From CAYFPX01 sp964519895 (GTDB taxonomy: Bacteria; Myxococcota_A; UBA796; CAJQPC01): a stretch of 64,000 bases of DNA. The stretch is taken from the NCBI GenBank assembly GCA_964519895.1, contig CAZFLE010000002.1, forward strand, positions 62,001 to 126,000. The letters run 5' to 3'. Under the pieces are notes generated by a model. That model saw nothing but the letters and a program-made list of their open reading frames with translations, was not told the DNA's origin and searched no databases. Shown here one piece after another: positions 39,978 through 49,250 of this stretch. Position 1 is the stretch's first letter, and every line of letters begins with the position of its first letter. A program made the translations under genes and the position numbers.

Positions 39978-41215
39978 TCGGCGCCCTGCTGGTCCTGGTC
40001 CTCTCCGGCCCGGCGCAGGCCCAGGACACCTGCGCCGAACGGGTGGACGCCGCGGGCTTCAAGGCCCGGGTCGACGCCGTGCGGGAGCCGGTGGCCTTTG
40101 CCGAGGACACGGCCCACGACCTGATCCGTGCGGTCGAGGCCCTGGTGCCGGACTGCCTGGACGGGCCCGTCGAGACCGAGGACCTGGCGGCGCTGTGGCT
40201 GGCCCGGGGGGCCTACGAGATCCTGCGCCCGGGTGGAGATCCGGCCATCGCCGAGATGCGGCTGACCTGGGCCTACGTGGTCGGGAGCTCCTGGGCCTTC
40301 GACGACATCTACGGTCCCCAGGTGCTGGACCGGTTCGAAGCGGTCGCGTCCCAGCTGTTGCCCAAGGGCACCCTGGACGTGTCGTTCCCGCCCGAAGCCC
40401 TGCCCAGCGAGGTCTACCTGAACGGGGACCGGCTGGACCGACGGGGGCCCATGGCCATGCCTGCTGGCATGCACCTGCTCCAGTGGAAGACCGGCGAGAC
40501 CTGGCAGTCGGCCCTGGTGCCCCTGCGGGAGAACAGCCGGATCACAGTCGGCGGCGGACCGTCGAACGAAGTCGCCGACGAGGAGCGTCGCAGCAGCGCA
40601 TACGTGGCCTACGACAAGAAGAAGGAGCGTGAGAGCGGCCTGAGCGTCGCGGCCTTTGCTGGCTACGGCGGCACCCGGAACTGGGTCAACGACGGCACCA
40701 ATGGCTACGTAGGGCTGACCATGGCGCCGGCGGTGCGCATCGAGGTCAAGGCGCTGGCGGTCGACGTCTTGCGGGTCCGCCTGGTCGGGGGCTGGACCCC
40801 CGGGGTGATGGCCGACCATGCGCCGGTGATGACCCGCGCCGGGCTGTTGGTGGGTGTGCACCTGGGCAGCTCGACCGGCGTGGACGTCCAGCTGGGCGGG
40901 GCTGTGGCCCCAGTCCCGCGGGTGAGCGCCGGGAACCCGGGTGAGCCCACCTTTGGCTCGGACCTGGGCTTTGGGCCCCAGGTGCGTATCGATGGCTTCC
41001 TGGGGCCAGCAGCGGTCACCGTCGCGGGCACCTGGTACCTGGACGCCCTGGGGATCGACGTGGGCGTGAACGGCGAGGTCCGGCCCCTCGCACGGGCCGG
41101 TCTGATCCCGCTGATCGGGGTCAACGCGGCCTGGCTGAACACGCCCGGGCTCACGTCTGCCCGGGACAACTACCTGGCCCTGGTCGCCGAGGTGGGGGGC
41201 CGATGGTCCCGTTGA
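39974..41215 (+). CDS. Predicted outer-membrane beta-barrel protein with PEGA-like segment
   Basis: 413 residues if read from CTG 39974, which overlaps the preceding TGA; no ATG, GTG or TTG is available near the signal peptide IGALLVLVLSGPAQA-QD. Residues about 130-185 resemble a PEGA-type beta fold (LPSEVYLNGDRLDRRG, MPAGMHLLQW). From about 225 the sequence alternates polar and hydrophobic residues in strands with Gly/Asn turns and ends on an aromatic/Arg strand, as in small outer-membrane barrels. The next MopE-like gene starts 13 bases before its stop. It may anchor, export or fold the large lipoproteins; this is inferred from position only. Confidence 0.65.
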   Translation: MIGALLVLVLSGPAQAQDTCAERVDAAGFKARVDAVREPVAFAEDTAHDLIRAVEALVPDCLDGPVETEDLAALWLARGAYEILRPGGDPAIAEMRLTWAYVVGSSWAFDDIYGPQVLDRFEAVASQLLPKGTLDVSFPPEALPSEVYLNGDRLDRRGPMAMPAGMHLLQWKTGETWQSALVPLRENSRITVGGGPSNEVADEERRSSAYVAYDKKKERESGLSVAAFAGYGGTRNWVNDGTNGYVGLTMAPAVRIEVKALAVDVLRVRLVGGWTPGVMADHAPVMTRAGLLVGVHLGSSTGVDVQLGGAVAPVPRVSAGNPGEPTFGSDLGFGPQVRIDGFLGPAAVTVAGTWYLDALGIDVGVNGEVRPLARAGLIPLIGVNAAWLNTPGLTSARDNYLALVAEVGGRWSR

Positions 41216-44200
41216 TCCTGGGCCTGCTCGGCGGCTGCGTGACCCTGTGGTCCACGGCGGACGACTGGGACGAAGACGGGTACACGGTGGCGCAGGGTGA
41301 CTGCGCCGACGTGGACCCGACCATCAACCCCGGTGTCGCCGAGATCTGGTACGACGGTGTCGACCAGGACTGCGACGGCGACGACGCCGATGCCGACGGG
41401 GACGGCTTCGACAGCGTCGAGGCCGGCGGTGAGGACTGCTGGGACGACCCGATCGGCATCCCGTCCGAGTTCCGTGTGGTCACGGGGCAGGGCTGGGAGG
41501 AGCTCGAGGCCTGGAATGTCTACCCCGGAGCCGCGGACACCTGGTACGACGGGGTGGACGCCGACTGCGCCCTGGACGACGACTTCGACCAGGACCTGGA
41601 CCTGTGGCGCACGGCTTTCTACCCCGACCGGGACGGCGTGACCGGGTCGGACTGCGTCGACGGCGACAGCGCCGACGCTGCCAATCCCGCTGGCCTGGAC
41701 CCGGATCAGGTGCACCCCGAGGCCCAGGAGACCTGGTACGACGGCACCGACCAGGACTGCTCCGACCCGGACTCCTGGGACGGCGCCGAGACCCACTGGA
41801 GCGACTACGACGCCGACGGTGACGGCTATCCGTCGGGGCTCTACGGCCCCTGGGACGACGTGGCCGAGGACTGCGACGACGACGACCCGACCCGGTTCCC
41901 GGACCCGTCCATCGACGAGATCTACTACGACTGCGAGGATCAGGACTGCGACGGCAACGACGGCGACCAGGACGGCGACGGGATTCTCGTCGAGGGCTAC
42001 GACACGACCTGTCCGGACACCTGGAACGCCCCGGAGTTCTTCCTGCACGGGGACGGGGGGGACTGCCAAGACGACCCTGCGGCCGTGCCCGCGCCCCTCA
42101 ATGGCCACCCCGAGATCGCCGCCATCGACATCTACCCTGGGGGCGTGGAGGTCTGGTACGACGGCATCGACAGCGACTGCGCCGGCGACTCGGACTTCGA
42201 CATGGACCAGGACGGCCACGACGCCGCGGACCAGGACAACGGCACCGGCAGTCCGGGGACCGACTGTGACGACATGGAGGCGGCGGTCAATCCGGACCAG
42301 GACGAGGACTGCCTGACCGAGGCCGACGACGACTGCAGCTTCACCGCCAACGACCCGGGCGCCGAGAACTGCACCGACTTCTACTCCGACGTGGACGAGG
42401 ACGGCTTCGGCGGGCCCGCGACCGCGTGCCTGTGCGAGGCGCTCCCGCCCTACGAGTTCCCCGACAACAGCGACTGCGACGACAACAACGGCGACATCTT
42501 CCCGGGCGCCGACGAGTACTGCGACCCAGTCGACTGGGACTGCGACACCGTGTCCGACGAGTCCGGGAGCCTGGACGCGCTCACCTGGTTCGCGGACAGC
42601 GACGCAGACGGCTTCGGCAATGCCTTCAGCACCACCCTGGCCTGTACCCAGCCGTCGACCTACCTGCTCGACGATCAGGACTGCGACGACACCGACGCTG
42701 CTGTGAACCCCGACGCGACCGAGGTCTGCAACAGCACCGACGACGACTGCGACGGGGCCACCGACGAGGCGGGTAGCCCAGACGGCACGGCGTACTACGC
42801 CGACAGCGACGGCGACGGCTACGGCGACGAGCTCGACGCGGGCGACACCTACTGTGTGGACCCGGGCAGCGGCTACAGCCTGACCCAGGACGACTGCGAC
42901 GACGCCGCACCAGGCGTGAACCCCGGGGCCACCGAGGTCTGCGACGGCCTGAACACCGACGAGGACTGCTCCGGCGCGGCCGATGACGACGACCCTGGCG
43001 TCACCGGCACCACCCTGCTCTACGACGACCTGGACGGCGACGGGTTCGGCGACGAAGCCGACGCTGGCACCGAGTGGTGCGATCCGCCCAGCACCACCTC
43101 CGCGTCCCAGGACGACTGCGACGACGGCGATCCGAGCGTGTACCCCGGGGCGACGGACTCCTGGTACGACGGGGTGGACTCGGACTGCGGCGGCGAGGAC
43201 GACTACGACCAGGACGCCGACGGCTACCCGCGCGACGTCGACGGCGGCGACGACTGCGACGACGAAGACGCGGCGATCAACCCGGCGGCCACCGAGGTCT
43301 GTGACGCGGACCTGACCGACGAGGACTGCGACGGCCTGGCCGACGACGACGACGACTCGGTCACCGGGACCTCGACCTGGTACGTCGACAGCGACGGCGA
43401 CGGCGCCGGCTCACCGCTGACCACGCTGGCCGCTTGTCTGGAGCCGAGTGGCTTCGTCTCGGCCGGGGGTGACTGCAACGACAGCGAAGCGGCGGCGTAC
43501 CTAGGCGCCGCCGAGATCTGCGACGCCCTGGACAATGACTGCGACGCGACCACAGACGAGGGCCAGAGCGACGTCGACGGCGACGGCACCTGTGATGCCA
43601 TCGATCCCGAGACCTGCGACGGGGTCGACAACGACGGCGACACGGTGGTCGACGAAGAACAGTCGGACTCCGACGGGGACGGCACCTGCGACGCCCTGGA
43701 CAGCGAGGTGTGCGACGGGCTCGACAACGACGGCGACGGCCTGGTGGACGACGACGACCCAGACGTGGACCTGTCGACCGGGACGGACTGGTACGACGAC
43801 GGGGACGGCGACACCTATGGCGACAGCGCCGGGAGCCCGACTCGGCTGTGCGCTGCGCCGACGGGCACCGTGGCCGACGCCACCGACTGCGACGACAGCG
43901 ACGGCGCTGTGAACCCCGGCGCGACCGAGGTCTGCAGTGGCGTGGACGACGACTGCGACACCCTGGTCGACGACGACGACGACAGCGTGGACCTGACCGG
44001 CGAGGCCACCTCCTATGCCGACGCCGACGGCGATGGCTTCGGGGACGAGAGCGACCCGGGCACGACCTACTGCAGCCCGCCGGCGCTGACCGCGACCGAC
44101 GGCACCGACTGCGACGACGGGGACAGCAACATCAACCCGGGCGCCACCGAGGTCTGCGACGGCCAGGACGTGGACTGCGACGGGAGCATCGACGAAGGCC

Positions 44201-45270
44201 AGGCCGACACGGACGCCGACGGGACCTGCGATGCCCTGGATGCCGAGGAGTGTGACGGGGCCGACAACGACGGGGACGGCACGGTGGACGAGGCCGGGGC
44301 TGTCGATGCGCTCACCTGGTACGACGACGCCGACGAAGACGGCTTCGGCGACGCGGCTTTTGCCACGGTCGCCTGCGAGGCGCCCTCGCTGACCGTGGCC
44401 GACGACACCGACTGCGACGACACCCGCGCCGACGTGTACCCCGGGGCCGACGAGCTGTGCGACGCCGACGACAACGACTGCGATACGGTGGTCGACGAGG
44501 ACACGGTCGACGATCCGACCTGGTACGGCGACAGCGACAGCGACGGTGCTGGGGACCCGGACGACACGATCGTGAGCTGTCCACAGCCGAGCGGGTACGT
44601 CGCAGACGCCGACGACTGCGATCCCTCGGACGGCACGGTGTTCCCTGGGGCCAGCGAGACCGAAGACCTCGTGGACCAGGACTGTGACGATGCCGTCGAC
44701 GAGGGCTTCCGCGCGGTGGGCGAGCTGGTGTTCACCGAGGTCATGGCCACGCCCTCCGGCGACATCCCCGATGAGCAGTGGTTCGAGCTCCAGAACGTGG
44801 CCGGCAAGGACGTCGCCCTCGACGGGCTGTCGCTCTTCGCCGACGTGGGCGGGATCGTGGTCGTGGCCCCCGAGGGCTGGGTCCTGGCCGACGGCGAGCT
44901 CCTGGTGTTCTGCCACGACGCCACCGTGCTGGGCACGGACTGCGACTATGTCTACGGCTCGGACGTGCACGCCAGCTCGGGGCTGGGCAGCACCTTCGCG
45001 GTCGACCTCGCGCTGGGCGACTCCTTTGGCGCCTTGGCGATCCTGGGCAACACCGGCACCATCATCGACGTGGTCCAGTGGACCCCGGGAAGCGCGGACT
45101 GGCCCGAGATCGCCCAGGACACCTCCTGGGTCCTGGACCCCAGCGCCGTCGACGAGGCCCTGAACGACGACGGCGCCAACTGGTGCTACCCCCTGGTCAC
45201 CGATGTCTTCGGCGCCGGGGACTACGGCACACCGGGCGCGCTGGGCACCTGTCAGACCACGCCCCCCTGA
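41203..45270 (+). CDS. Giant MopE-like lipoprotein with lamin-tail domain (3)
   Basis: A 1355-residue protein. The signal MVPLILGLLGGC ends in a lipobox with no basic residues. About 18 MopE-type repeats follow; the first block (EIWYDGVDQDCDG, GGEDCWDDPIGIPSEF, DTWYDGVDADC) lines up with the first block of both paralogues, showing common ancestry. The final ~185 residues are a lamin-tail-like domain (GELVFTEVMATPSGD, WFELQN, CDYVYGSDVH) closest to that of the first lipoprotein. It overlaps the barrel gene by 13 bases and is the last gene of the cluster, followed by a hairpin at 45285. Confidence 0.85.
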   Translation: MVPLILGLLGGCVTLWSTADDWDEDGYTVAQGDCADVDPTINPGVAEIWYDGVDQDCDGDDADADGDGFDSVEAGGEDCWDDPIGIPSEFRVVTGQGWEELEAWNVYPGAADTWYDGVDADCALDDDFDQDLDLWRTAFYPDRDGVTGSDCVDGDSADAANPAGLDPDQVHPEAQETWYDGTDQDCSDPDSWDGAETHWSDYDADGDGYPSGLYGPWDDVAEDCDDDDPTRFPDPSIDEIYYDCEDQDCDGNDGDQDGDGILVEGYDTTCPDTWNAPEFFLHGDGGDCQDDPAAVPAPLNGHPEIAAIDIYPGGVEVWYDGIDSDCAGDSDFDMDQDGHDAADQDNGTGSPGTDCDDMEAAVNPDQDEDCLTEADDDCSFTANDPGAENCTDFYSDVDEDGFGGPATACLCEALPPYEFPDNSDCDDNNGDIFPGADEYCDPVDWDCDTVSDESGSLDALTWFADSDADGFGNAFSTTLACTQPSTYLLDDQDCDDTDAAVNPDATEVCNSTDDDCDGATDEAGSPDGTAYYADSDGDGYGDELDAGDTYCVDPGSGYSLTQDDCDDAAPGVNPGATEVCDGLNTDEDCSGAADDDDPGVTGTTLLYDDLDGDGFGDEADAGTEWCDPPSTTSASQDDCDDGDPSVYPGATDSWYDGVDSDCGGEDDYDQDADGYPRDVDGGDDCDDEDAAINPAATEVCDADLTDEDCDGLADDDDDSVTGTSTWYVDSDGDGAGSPLTTLAACLEPSGFVSAGGDCNDSEAAAYLGAAEICDALDNDCDATTDEGQSDVDGDGTCDAIDPETCDGVDNDGDTVVDEEQSDSDGDGTCDALDSEVCDGLDNDGDGLVDDDDPDVDLSTGTDWYDDGDGDTYGDSAGSPTRLCAAPTGTVADATDCDDSDGAVNPGATEVCSGVDDDCDTLVDDDDDSVDLTGEATSYADADGDGFGDESDPGTTYCSPPALTATDGTDCDDGDSNINPGATEVCDGQDVDCDGSIDEGQADTDADGTCDALDAEECDGADNDGDGTVDEAGAVDALTWYDDADEDGFGDAAFATVACEAPSLTVADDTDCDDTRADVYPGADELCDADDNDCDTVVDEDTVDDPTWYGDSDSDGAGDPDDTIVSCPQPSGYVADADDCDPSDGTVFPGASETEDLVDQDCDDAVDEGFRAVGELVFTEVMATPSGDIPDEQWFELQNVAGKDVALDGLSLFADVGGIVVVAPEGWVLADGELLVFCHDATVLGTDCDYVYGSDVHASSGLGSTFAVDLALGDSFGALAILGNTGTIIDVVQWTPGSADWPEIAQDTSWVLDPSAVDEALNDDGANWCYPLVTDVFGAGDYGTPGALGTCQTTPP

Positions 45271-45284
45271 GCCGTCACGGACGG

Positions 45285-45307
45285 ATTGGGCGCGTTCCCG
45301 GCCCAAT
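45285..45307 (+). terminator. Hairpin after the MopE-like cluster
   Basis: ATTGGGC (45285-45291) pairs perfectly with GCCCAAT (45301-45307) across nine bases, starting 15 bases after the stop. A second small stem, GCCGGT (45313-45318) with ACCGGC (45324-45329), follows. No T-run is present, so the terminator assignment is tentative. Confidence 0.4.
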
Positions 45308-45374
45308 GTCCAGCCGGTGTCAAACCGGCCCCAAGACGTGGTAGGTTTTCGGCGTCTCCCCACGTCCTGCGGTC

Positions 45375-47069
45375 ATGGCCCTTCCCCAAGACACCCAGCT
45401 CGTCGAGACCCTCGGAGAGGGGTCCTTCGCCGTCGTCTACGTCGCCCGCGTGCGCGATGGGGCGATGCTGCGCACGGTGGTGCTCAAGGTGCTCAAGGCC
45501 GCGTGGGCCGAAGACGAGGAGATCCTGAGCCGAGCCCGCGACGAGGCGGCCATGCTCGCCCGGCTCCAGCACGGCAACATCATCCAGGTCGAGCAGCTGA
45601 CCGCACTTCACGGACACACGGCTGTGGTCATGGAGTACGTCCGGGGGCTCACCCTGGACCGGGTGCTCGACCAGGCCGGCCCGATGCCCGTCGAGGTGGC
45701 GCTGAGCATCACCCATGCCATGGCCGACGCGCTGGACGCGGCCTTCAACCAGATCCCCCCGGGCATGAAGGGACCCCTGCGCGTCGTGCACCGGGACATC
45801 AAGCCCAGCAACGTGATCCTCGGCGTGCGCGGCGACGTGAAGGTGCTGGACTTCGGCACCGCCAGAGCCGAGCTCATCGAGCGCCAGGCCGAGACCGGCA
45901 GCGTGACCCCAGGGAGCCCCCTCTACATGGCCCCCGAGCGCTTCGACGGCCTGTCGCGGGGGGCCGAGGTCGACATCTACTCCCTGGGGTGCACCCTCTA
46001 CGAGCTGATCACCGGCGAGGCCCTGGGCCGGCTGTCGGTTCACCCGGCCCGCCACGAGCGAGAGGTCGCCGAGAAGGTCAAGGCCCTCAGCCCGCCGGAC
46101 CTCGAGGAGAGCATCGCCCTGGCCATGCTGCGCTCCCTGATCCAGCGGGCCGTCAGCTACGAGCCGGCCCACCGGCCATCTGCGGCCGAGGTCCGTGCAC
46201 TGTGCGTCTCCCTGGCCAAGCGGCTTCCCGGGCACCGCATGACCCGCCGCCAGTACAGCGAAGGTGTGGTGGCTCCGATCTACGCCAAGCGGGAGCGACT
46301 GCCGCCGGTGCCGCTGGACGGCACTCTGGACCCCAAGGCCATGGCCCAGGCCGTCGAAGAGGTGCAGCGCACGGACGAGATCGTCGACGATCCCACCGAG
46401 CCGCCCAGCGAAGCGGTGCAGTCCCCGTTGGCGGCCGAGGTCGACACCGGCGCTTCGCCGGCCATCCGCCCGACCAGTCGCCGCCCGCTCGGACTGCTGA
46501 TCGGCATGGCAGCGGCCCTGGCCGTGGTGACCCTTGCTCTGGGCGTGCTGGTGAGCCAGGACGGCGAGCCGACACCGGCATCAGCGCCTGAGCCAGCCAA
46601 GGCCACCACGGCCGTGGAGCCCGAACCGGTCCAGCCCGTGGTCCAGCAGCCCAAGGCCCAGCCCAAGCCGGTCGCACCGACGCCCTCGCCCGCGCCGGCT
46701 CCGGTCGAGCCAAAGGCCCAGGCGGATCCCAAGCCCGAGCCGAAGCCGTCCCAGACCAGCACCAAGCCGCCGCCCAAGAAGCGCACACCGGCCAAGCAGG
46801 CCGCGCCCGCCCCTGCCCCCGCCCCAGCTGCCGAGCCCGAGCCCCAGGCCGCCCCGGTCCTGGTCAAGGTGGTCTCGGCCCCAGCGGGTGCCACCGTGAC
46901 CATTGCCGGTCAGCGCACGGCCACCCCGGGCGAGCTGCGCCTGGCTCCAGGGACCCACAAGGCCAAGGTGATGTTCGCCGACGGCCTGAGCGGCCGCTGC
47001 ACCGTCACGGTCGCTGAGGGCGGGCGGCTGGTGTTCCGAGGGACCGGCAGCAGCGTCACCTGTCCTTAG
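45375..47069 (+). CDS. Membrane Ser/Thr protein kinase with periplasmic PEGA-like domain
   Basis: A 564-residue Hanks-type kinase. Gly loop GEGSFA (14-19), ATP-binding Lys38, HRDIKPSN (139-146, catalytic Asp141), DFG (159-161) and MAPERF. A juxtamembrane segment leads to one membrane helix (about 372-394), then a Pro/Ala/Lys-rich spacer and a C-terminal PEGA-like beta domain (about 495-564, VVSAPAGATVTIAGQRT). This is the PknB-like layout with an envelope-facing sensor. It is a candidate to phosphorylate partners of the FHA proteins at 3642-9064. Same architecture as the truncated kinase at 62812. Confidence 0.93.
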   Translation: MALPQDTQLVETLGEGSFAVVYVARVRDGAMLRTVVLKVLKAAWAEDEEILSRARDEAAMLARLQHGNIIQVEQLTALHGHTAVVMEYVRGLTLDRVLDQAGPMPVEVALSITHAMADALDAAFNQIPPGMKGPLRVVHRDIKPSNVILGVRGDVKVLDFGTARAELIERQAETGSVTPGSPLYMAPERFDGLSRGAEVDIYSLGCTLYELITGEALGRLSVHPARHEREVAEKVKALSPPDLEESIALAMLRSLIQRAVSYEPAHRPSAAEVRALCVSLAKRLPGHRMTRRQYSEGVVAPIYAKRERLPPVPLDGTLDPKAMAQAVEEVQRTDEIVDDPTEPPSEAVQSPLAAEVDTGASPAIRPTSRRPLGLLIGMAAALAVVTLALGVLVSQDGEPTPASAPEPAKATTAVEPEPVQPVVQQPKAQPKPVAPTPSPAPAPVEPKAQADPKPEPKPSQTSTKPPPKKRTPAKQAAPAPAPAPAAEPEPQAAPVLVKVVSAPAGATVTIAGQRTATPGELRLAPGTHKAKVMFADGLSGRCTVTVAEGGRLVFRGTGSSVTCP

Positions 47070-47476
47070 AGGTCTCTGGGAATTGGGGGCACGGCGCCTT
47101 GGGTTGACGTCAGGTGGTCTTGGGGAGCGGCGACCGGGAACCTGCGATCGGGGTCGGGGGGCGGGCGCTGGCGTTTGGTTGGGCGGGTTCGGCTGGGCCA
47201 AGGCTGGTGGTTTTATGTTCCCTCGGAGGGTGCCAGCCTTGGGCGTCTCATGGGGCAGGGTGCCAATTGGCGTCGGGTTCTGTTTCACGGTCGGCCAAAA
47301 CAGGGGAAAACAGGGGTCAGGAACCTTTTGTTAAGCATTAGATATGTGGAATTGGATCGCTGTGGACGAGTAATCGGGGGCTGGGGCAGGACTCGTTGTT
47401 GGGGTAGGCGGTGAGGTGGGATGGGTCTTGCTGTGAGAGACTCCGACCGGGCTGGGGGGGACTGCGTGGAGATCGG
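47070..47476. other. 407-base intergenic region with tandem repeat and REP-like sequence
   Basis: No credible gene is seen. The first 230 bases are G-rich on the + strand (TTGGGG, GGGTTCGG and similar runs). At 47297-47316 the 10-mer AAAACAGGGG is repeated twice in tandem, followed by TCAGGAACCTTTTGTT (47317-47332), which can fold back on the repeat with G-T pairs and resembles sequences near REP-associated transposases in other genomes (from memory, unverified). Local AT content rises around 47330-47360, unlike its surroundings, suggesting a remnant of mobile or regulatory DNA. Confidence 0.35.
47297..47316 (+). repeat. Two exact tandem copies of a 10-mer
   Basis: AAAACAGGGG occurs at 47297-47306 and again at 47307-47316, in the gap upstream of the cyclase gene. 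Confidence 0.8.
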
Positions 47477-48661
47477 GTGAGCGAGGCGACCCGGGGGCAT
47501 CGGCTGCTTGGGCTGACGGCGGCTGATGACGCTCGCTACTATCGACGGCTTCAGCTGGCGATGGCGTGGTGGTCGCTGCCGATGATCGGCGGCATGAGCC
47601 TGGCACTCTGGGTCTGGCAGGGCCCGTGGGCCGCAGCGGTGCCCGGTGTGTACTGCCTGGCGACGGTCGTGCTGTTGGTGGCGCTGCGCTTCTGGGACTT
47701 TTTTGGGGTGTTCTGCCACCTCCACAACGGCATGGTGCTGGTGGCTCCCGTGCTGGTCCACGTCCAGCTGGGTGGCTTCGCGGCGTCGGGGGGCGTGCTG
47801 CTGTGGTGTGTCCTCCCGCCCGTCGCGGCGCTGATGTGGTTCGGCGCTCGGGGCAGCACGCCTTGGTTCGTGGTCGGGCTGCTCGCTGTTGGCGCTGCAC
47901 TGCTGTTCGATCCCATCGCTGAACCGCGCCTGGCACCGATCCATCAGTCTTGGCTGTTCGCGGTCAACGTCTGTGGGCTGAGCACGTTCGCCTACCTGAG
48001 CGTGCGGCACTTCGTGACGCGTCTCGAGCAGGAGAAGACCCGCTCCGAGGCGCTCCTGGCCAACGTCCTGCCCAGGGCCATCGCCTCTCGCCTGCGGGTC
48101 GACCCCAACGCCATCGCCGAGCGCCACGAGGCGGTCACCGTCTTGTTCGCCGACCTCGTGGGCTTCACCGAGCTGGCCCGCAGGCTCTCCCCGCGAGCCA
48201 TCGTCGAGATGCTCAACGACGTGTTCACCGAGCTGGATCGACTGGCCGACGAGCACGGGCTGGAGAAGATCAAGACCATCGGGGACGCCTACATGGTGGT
48301 GGGCGGCCTGCCCGAGCCGCTGGAGCACTCGGCCGACGTGGTGGCGCGCATGGCCCTGGACTTGCTGCGGACCATCGAGGACCTGCGCACGGACCACCCG
48401 GGGCTGGCCGTGCGGATCGGAGTCCACACGGGCCCGGTCGTGGCAGGGGTCATCGGACGCCGGCGGTTTGCCTACGACCTGTGGGGAGACACCGTGAACA
48501 CCGCCGCGCGCCTGGAGTCCACCGGGGAGAGCGGCCGGATCCACGTCAGCCAGGCGATGTTCGAGAGCCTGTCTCCTGGCTTCGCGACCGAGTCCAGAGG
48601 CACGCTGGAGCTCAAGGGACTCGGCCAGGTCGAGACCTGGTGGCTCCTGTCCGCCGAGTGA
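47477..48661 (+). CDS. Membrane-bound class III adenylate cyclase
   Basis: 394 residues from GTG 47477, with GGAG about 8 bases upstream. The N-terminal ~175 residues hold about six membrane helices. Residues about 210-394 form the class III catalytic domain: FADLVGFT with the first metal Asp, KIKTIGDAYMVVGG with the adenine-selecting Lys and second Asp, DLWGDTVNTAARLES with the second adenine-selecting Asp plus transition-state Asn and Arg. These residues predict cAMP rather than cGMP synthesis. Layout as in myxobacterial cyclases with an integral membrane sensor. It ends 4 bases from the convergent TlpA-like gene. Confidence 0.93.
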   Translation: MSEATRGHRLLGLTAADDARYYRRLQLAMAWWSLPMIGGMSLALWVWQGPWAAAVPGVYCLATVVLLVALRFWDFFGVFCHLHNGMVLVAPVLVHVQLGGFAASGGVLLWCVLPPVAALMWFGARGSTPWFVVGLLAVGAALLFDPIAEPRLAPIHQSWLFAVNVCGLSTFAYLSVRHFVTRLEQEKTRSEALLANVLPRAIASRLRVDPNAIAERHEAVTVLFADLVGFTELARRLSPRAIVEMLNDVFTELDRLADEHGLEKIKTIGDAYMVVGGLPEPLEHSADVVARMALDLLRTIEDLRTDHPGLAVRIGVHTGPVVAGVIGRRRFAYDLWGDTVNTAARLESTGESGRIHVSQAMFESLSPGFATESRGTLELKGLGQVETWWLLSAE

Positions 48662-48665
48662 ACCC

Positions 48666-49250
48666 TCAGAGCGCCTTGAGTCCGCTCAAGACCTGGGCCA
48701 CCACGTCGTAGTCGCCCTTGTTCACCGCGCCCTCCCGCACACATCGGATCTGCTGGGACGCGTCCAGGAACAGGTGGATCGGCAGCACGGCACCGGCGTC
48801 GAGTCCGACGGTCGGCAGCCAGCCGGCGAGCTGGTCGAATTCGCGGATGCGCACGCCGGTGCGCTGGCCTGGGTGGTGCTCCTGGAAGCGGGTGACCGCG
48901 GCGGCGGTCGCATCGACACTCAGGAAGCGCAGCTGGCCCGGTCCCGCTTGGGCCTGGAGCTCGGACTCCCAGGCCTGGAGTCGGGGCATCTCCTCGACGC
49001 AGGGGGCGCACCAGGTGGCCCAGACGTTGATCCAGGTCCAGCCCGCGCCGGCCGGGGGCGCGGTGCCGTCGAGGGCTGGCCAGGCGAAGGTCTGGGTGCC
49101 CTGGGCTGCGGGATCGCCTTCGCAGAACTCCGCCGGGTCGGCCTGCTTGGGGGTCGGATCGGCCATCACGGCGTCGAAGCGAGAGGGTGGGGGCACCGGC
49201 GGCCCATCGCTGGCACCGGAACAAGCGATCCAGACGGTGAGCGCGATCAA
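48666..49250 (-). CDS. TlpA-like thioredoxin-fold lipoprotein
   Basis: 194 residues from TTG 49250, which overlaps the preceding TGA. The signal MIALTVWIAC is extremely short but ends in a lipobox; CTG 49259 is an alternative start. The thioredoxin fold carries WATWCAPC (active-site Cys81 and Cys84) and a later GWLPTVGLD strand in the cis-Pro region. Such envelope thioredoxins reduce or rearrange disulfides, or hand electrons to partner proteins. Last gene of the VKOR operon, which points to envelope redox work. Confidence 0.85.
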   Translation of the reverse strand: MIALTVWIACSGASDGPPVPPPSRFDAVMADPTPKQADPAEFCEGDPAAQGTQTFAWPALDGTAPPAGAGWTWINVWATWCAPCVEEMPRLQAWESELQAQAGPGQLRFLSVDATAAAVTRFQEHHPGQRTGVRIREFDQLAGWLPTVGLDAGAVLPIHLFLDASQQIRCVREGAVNKGDYDVVAQVLSGLKAL

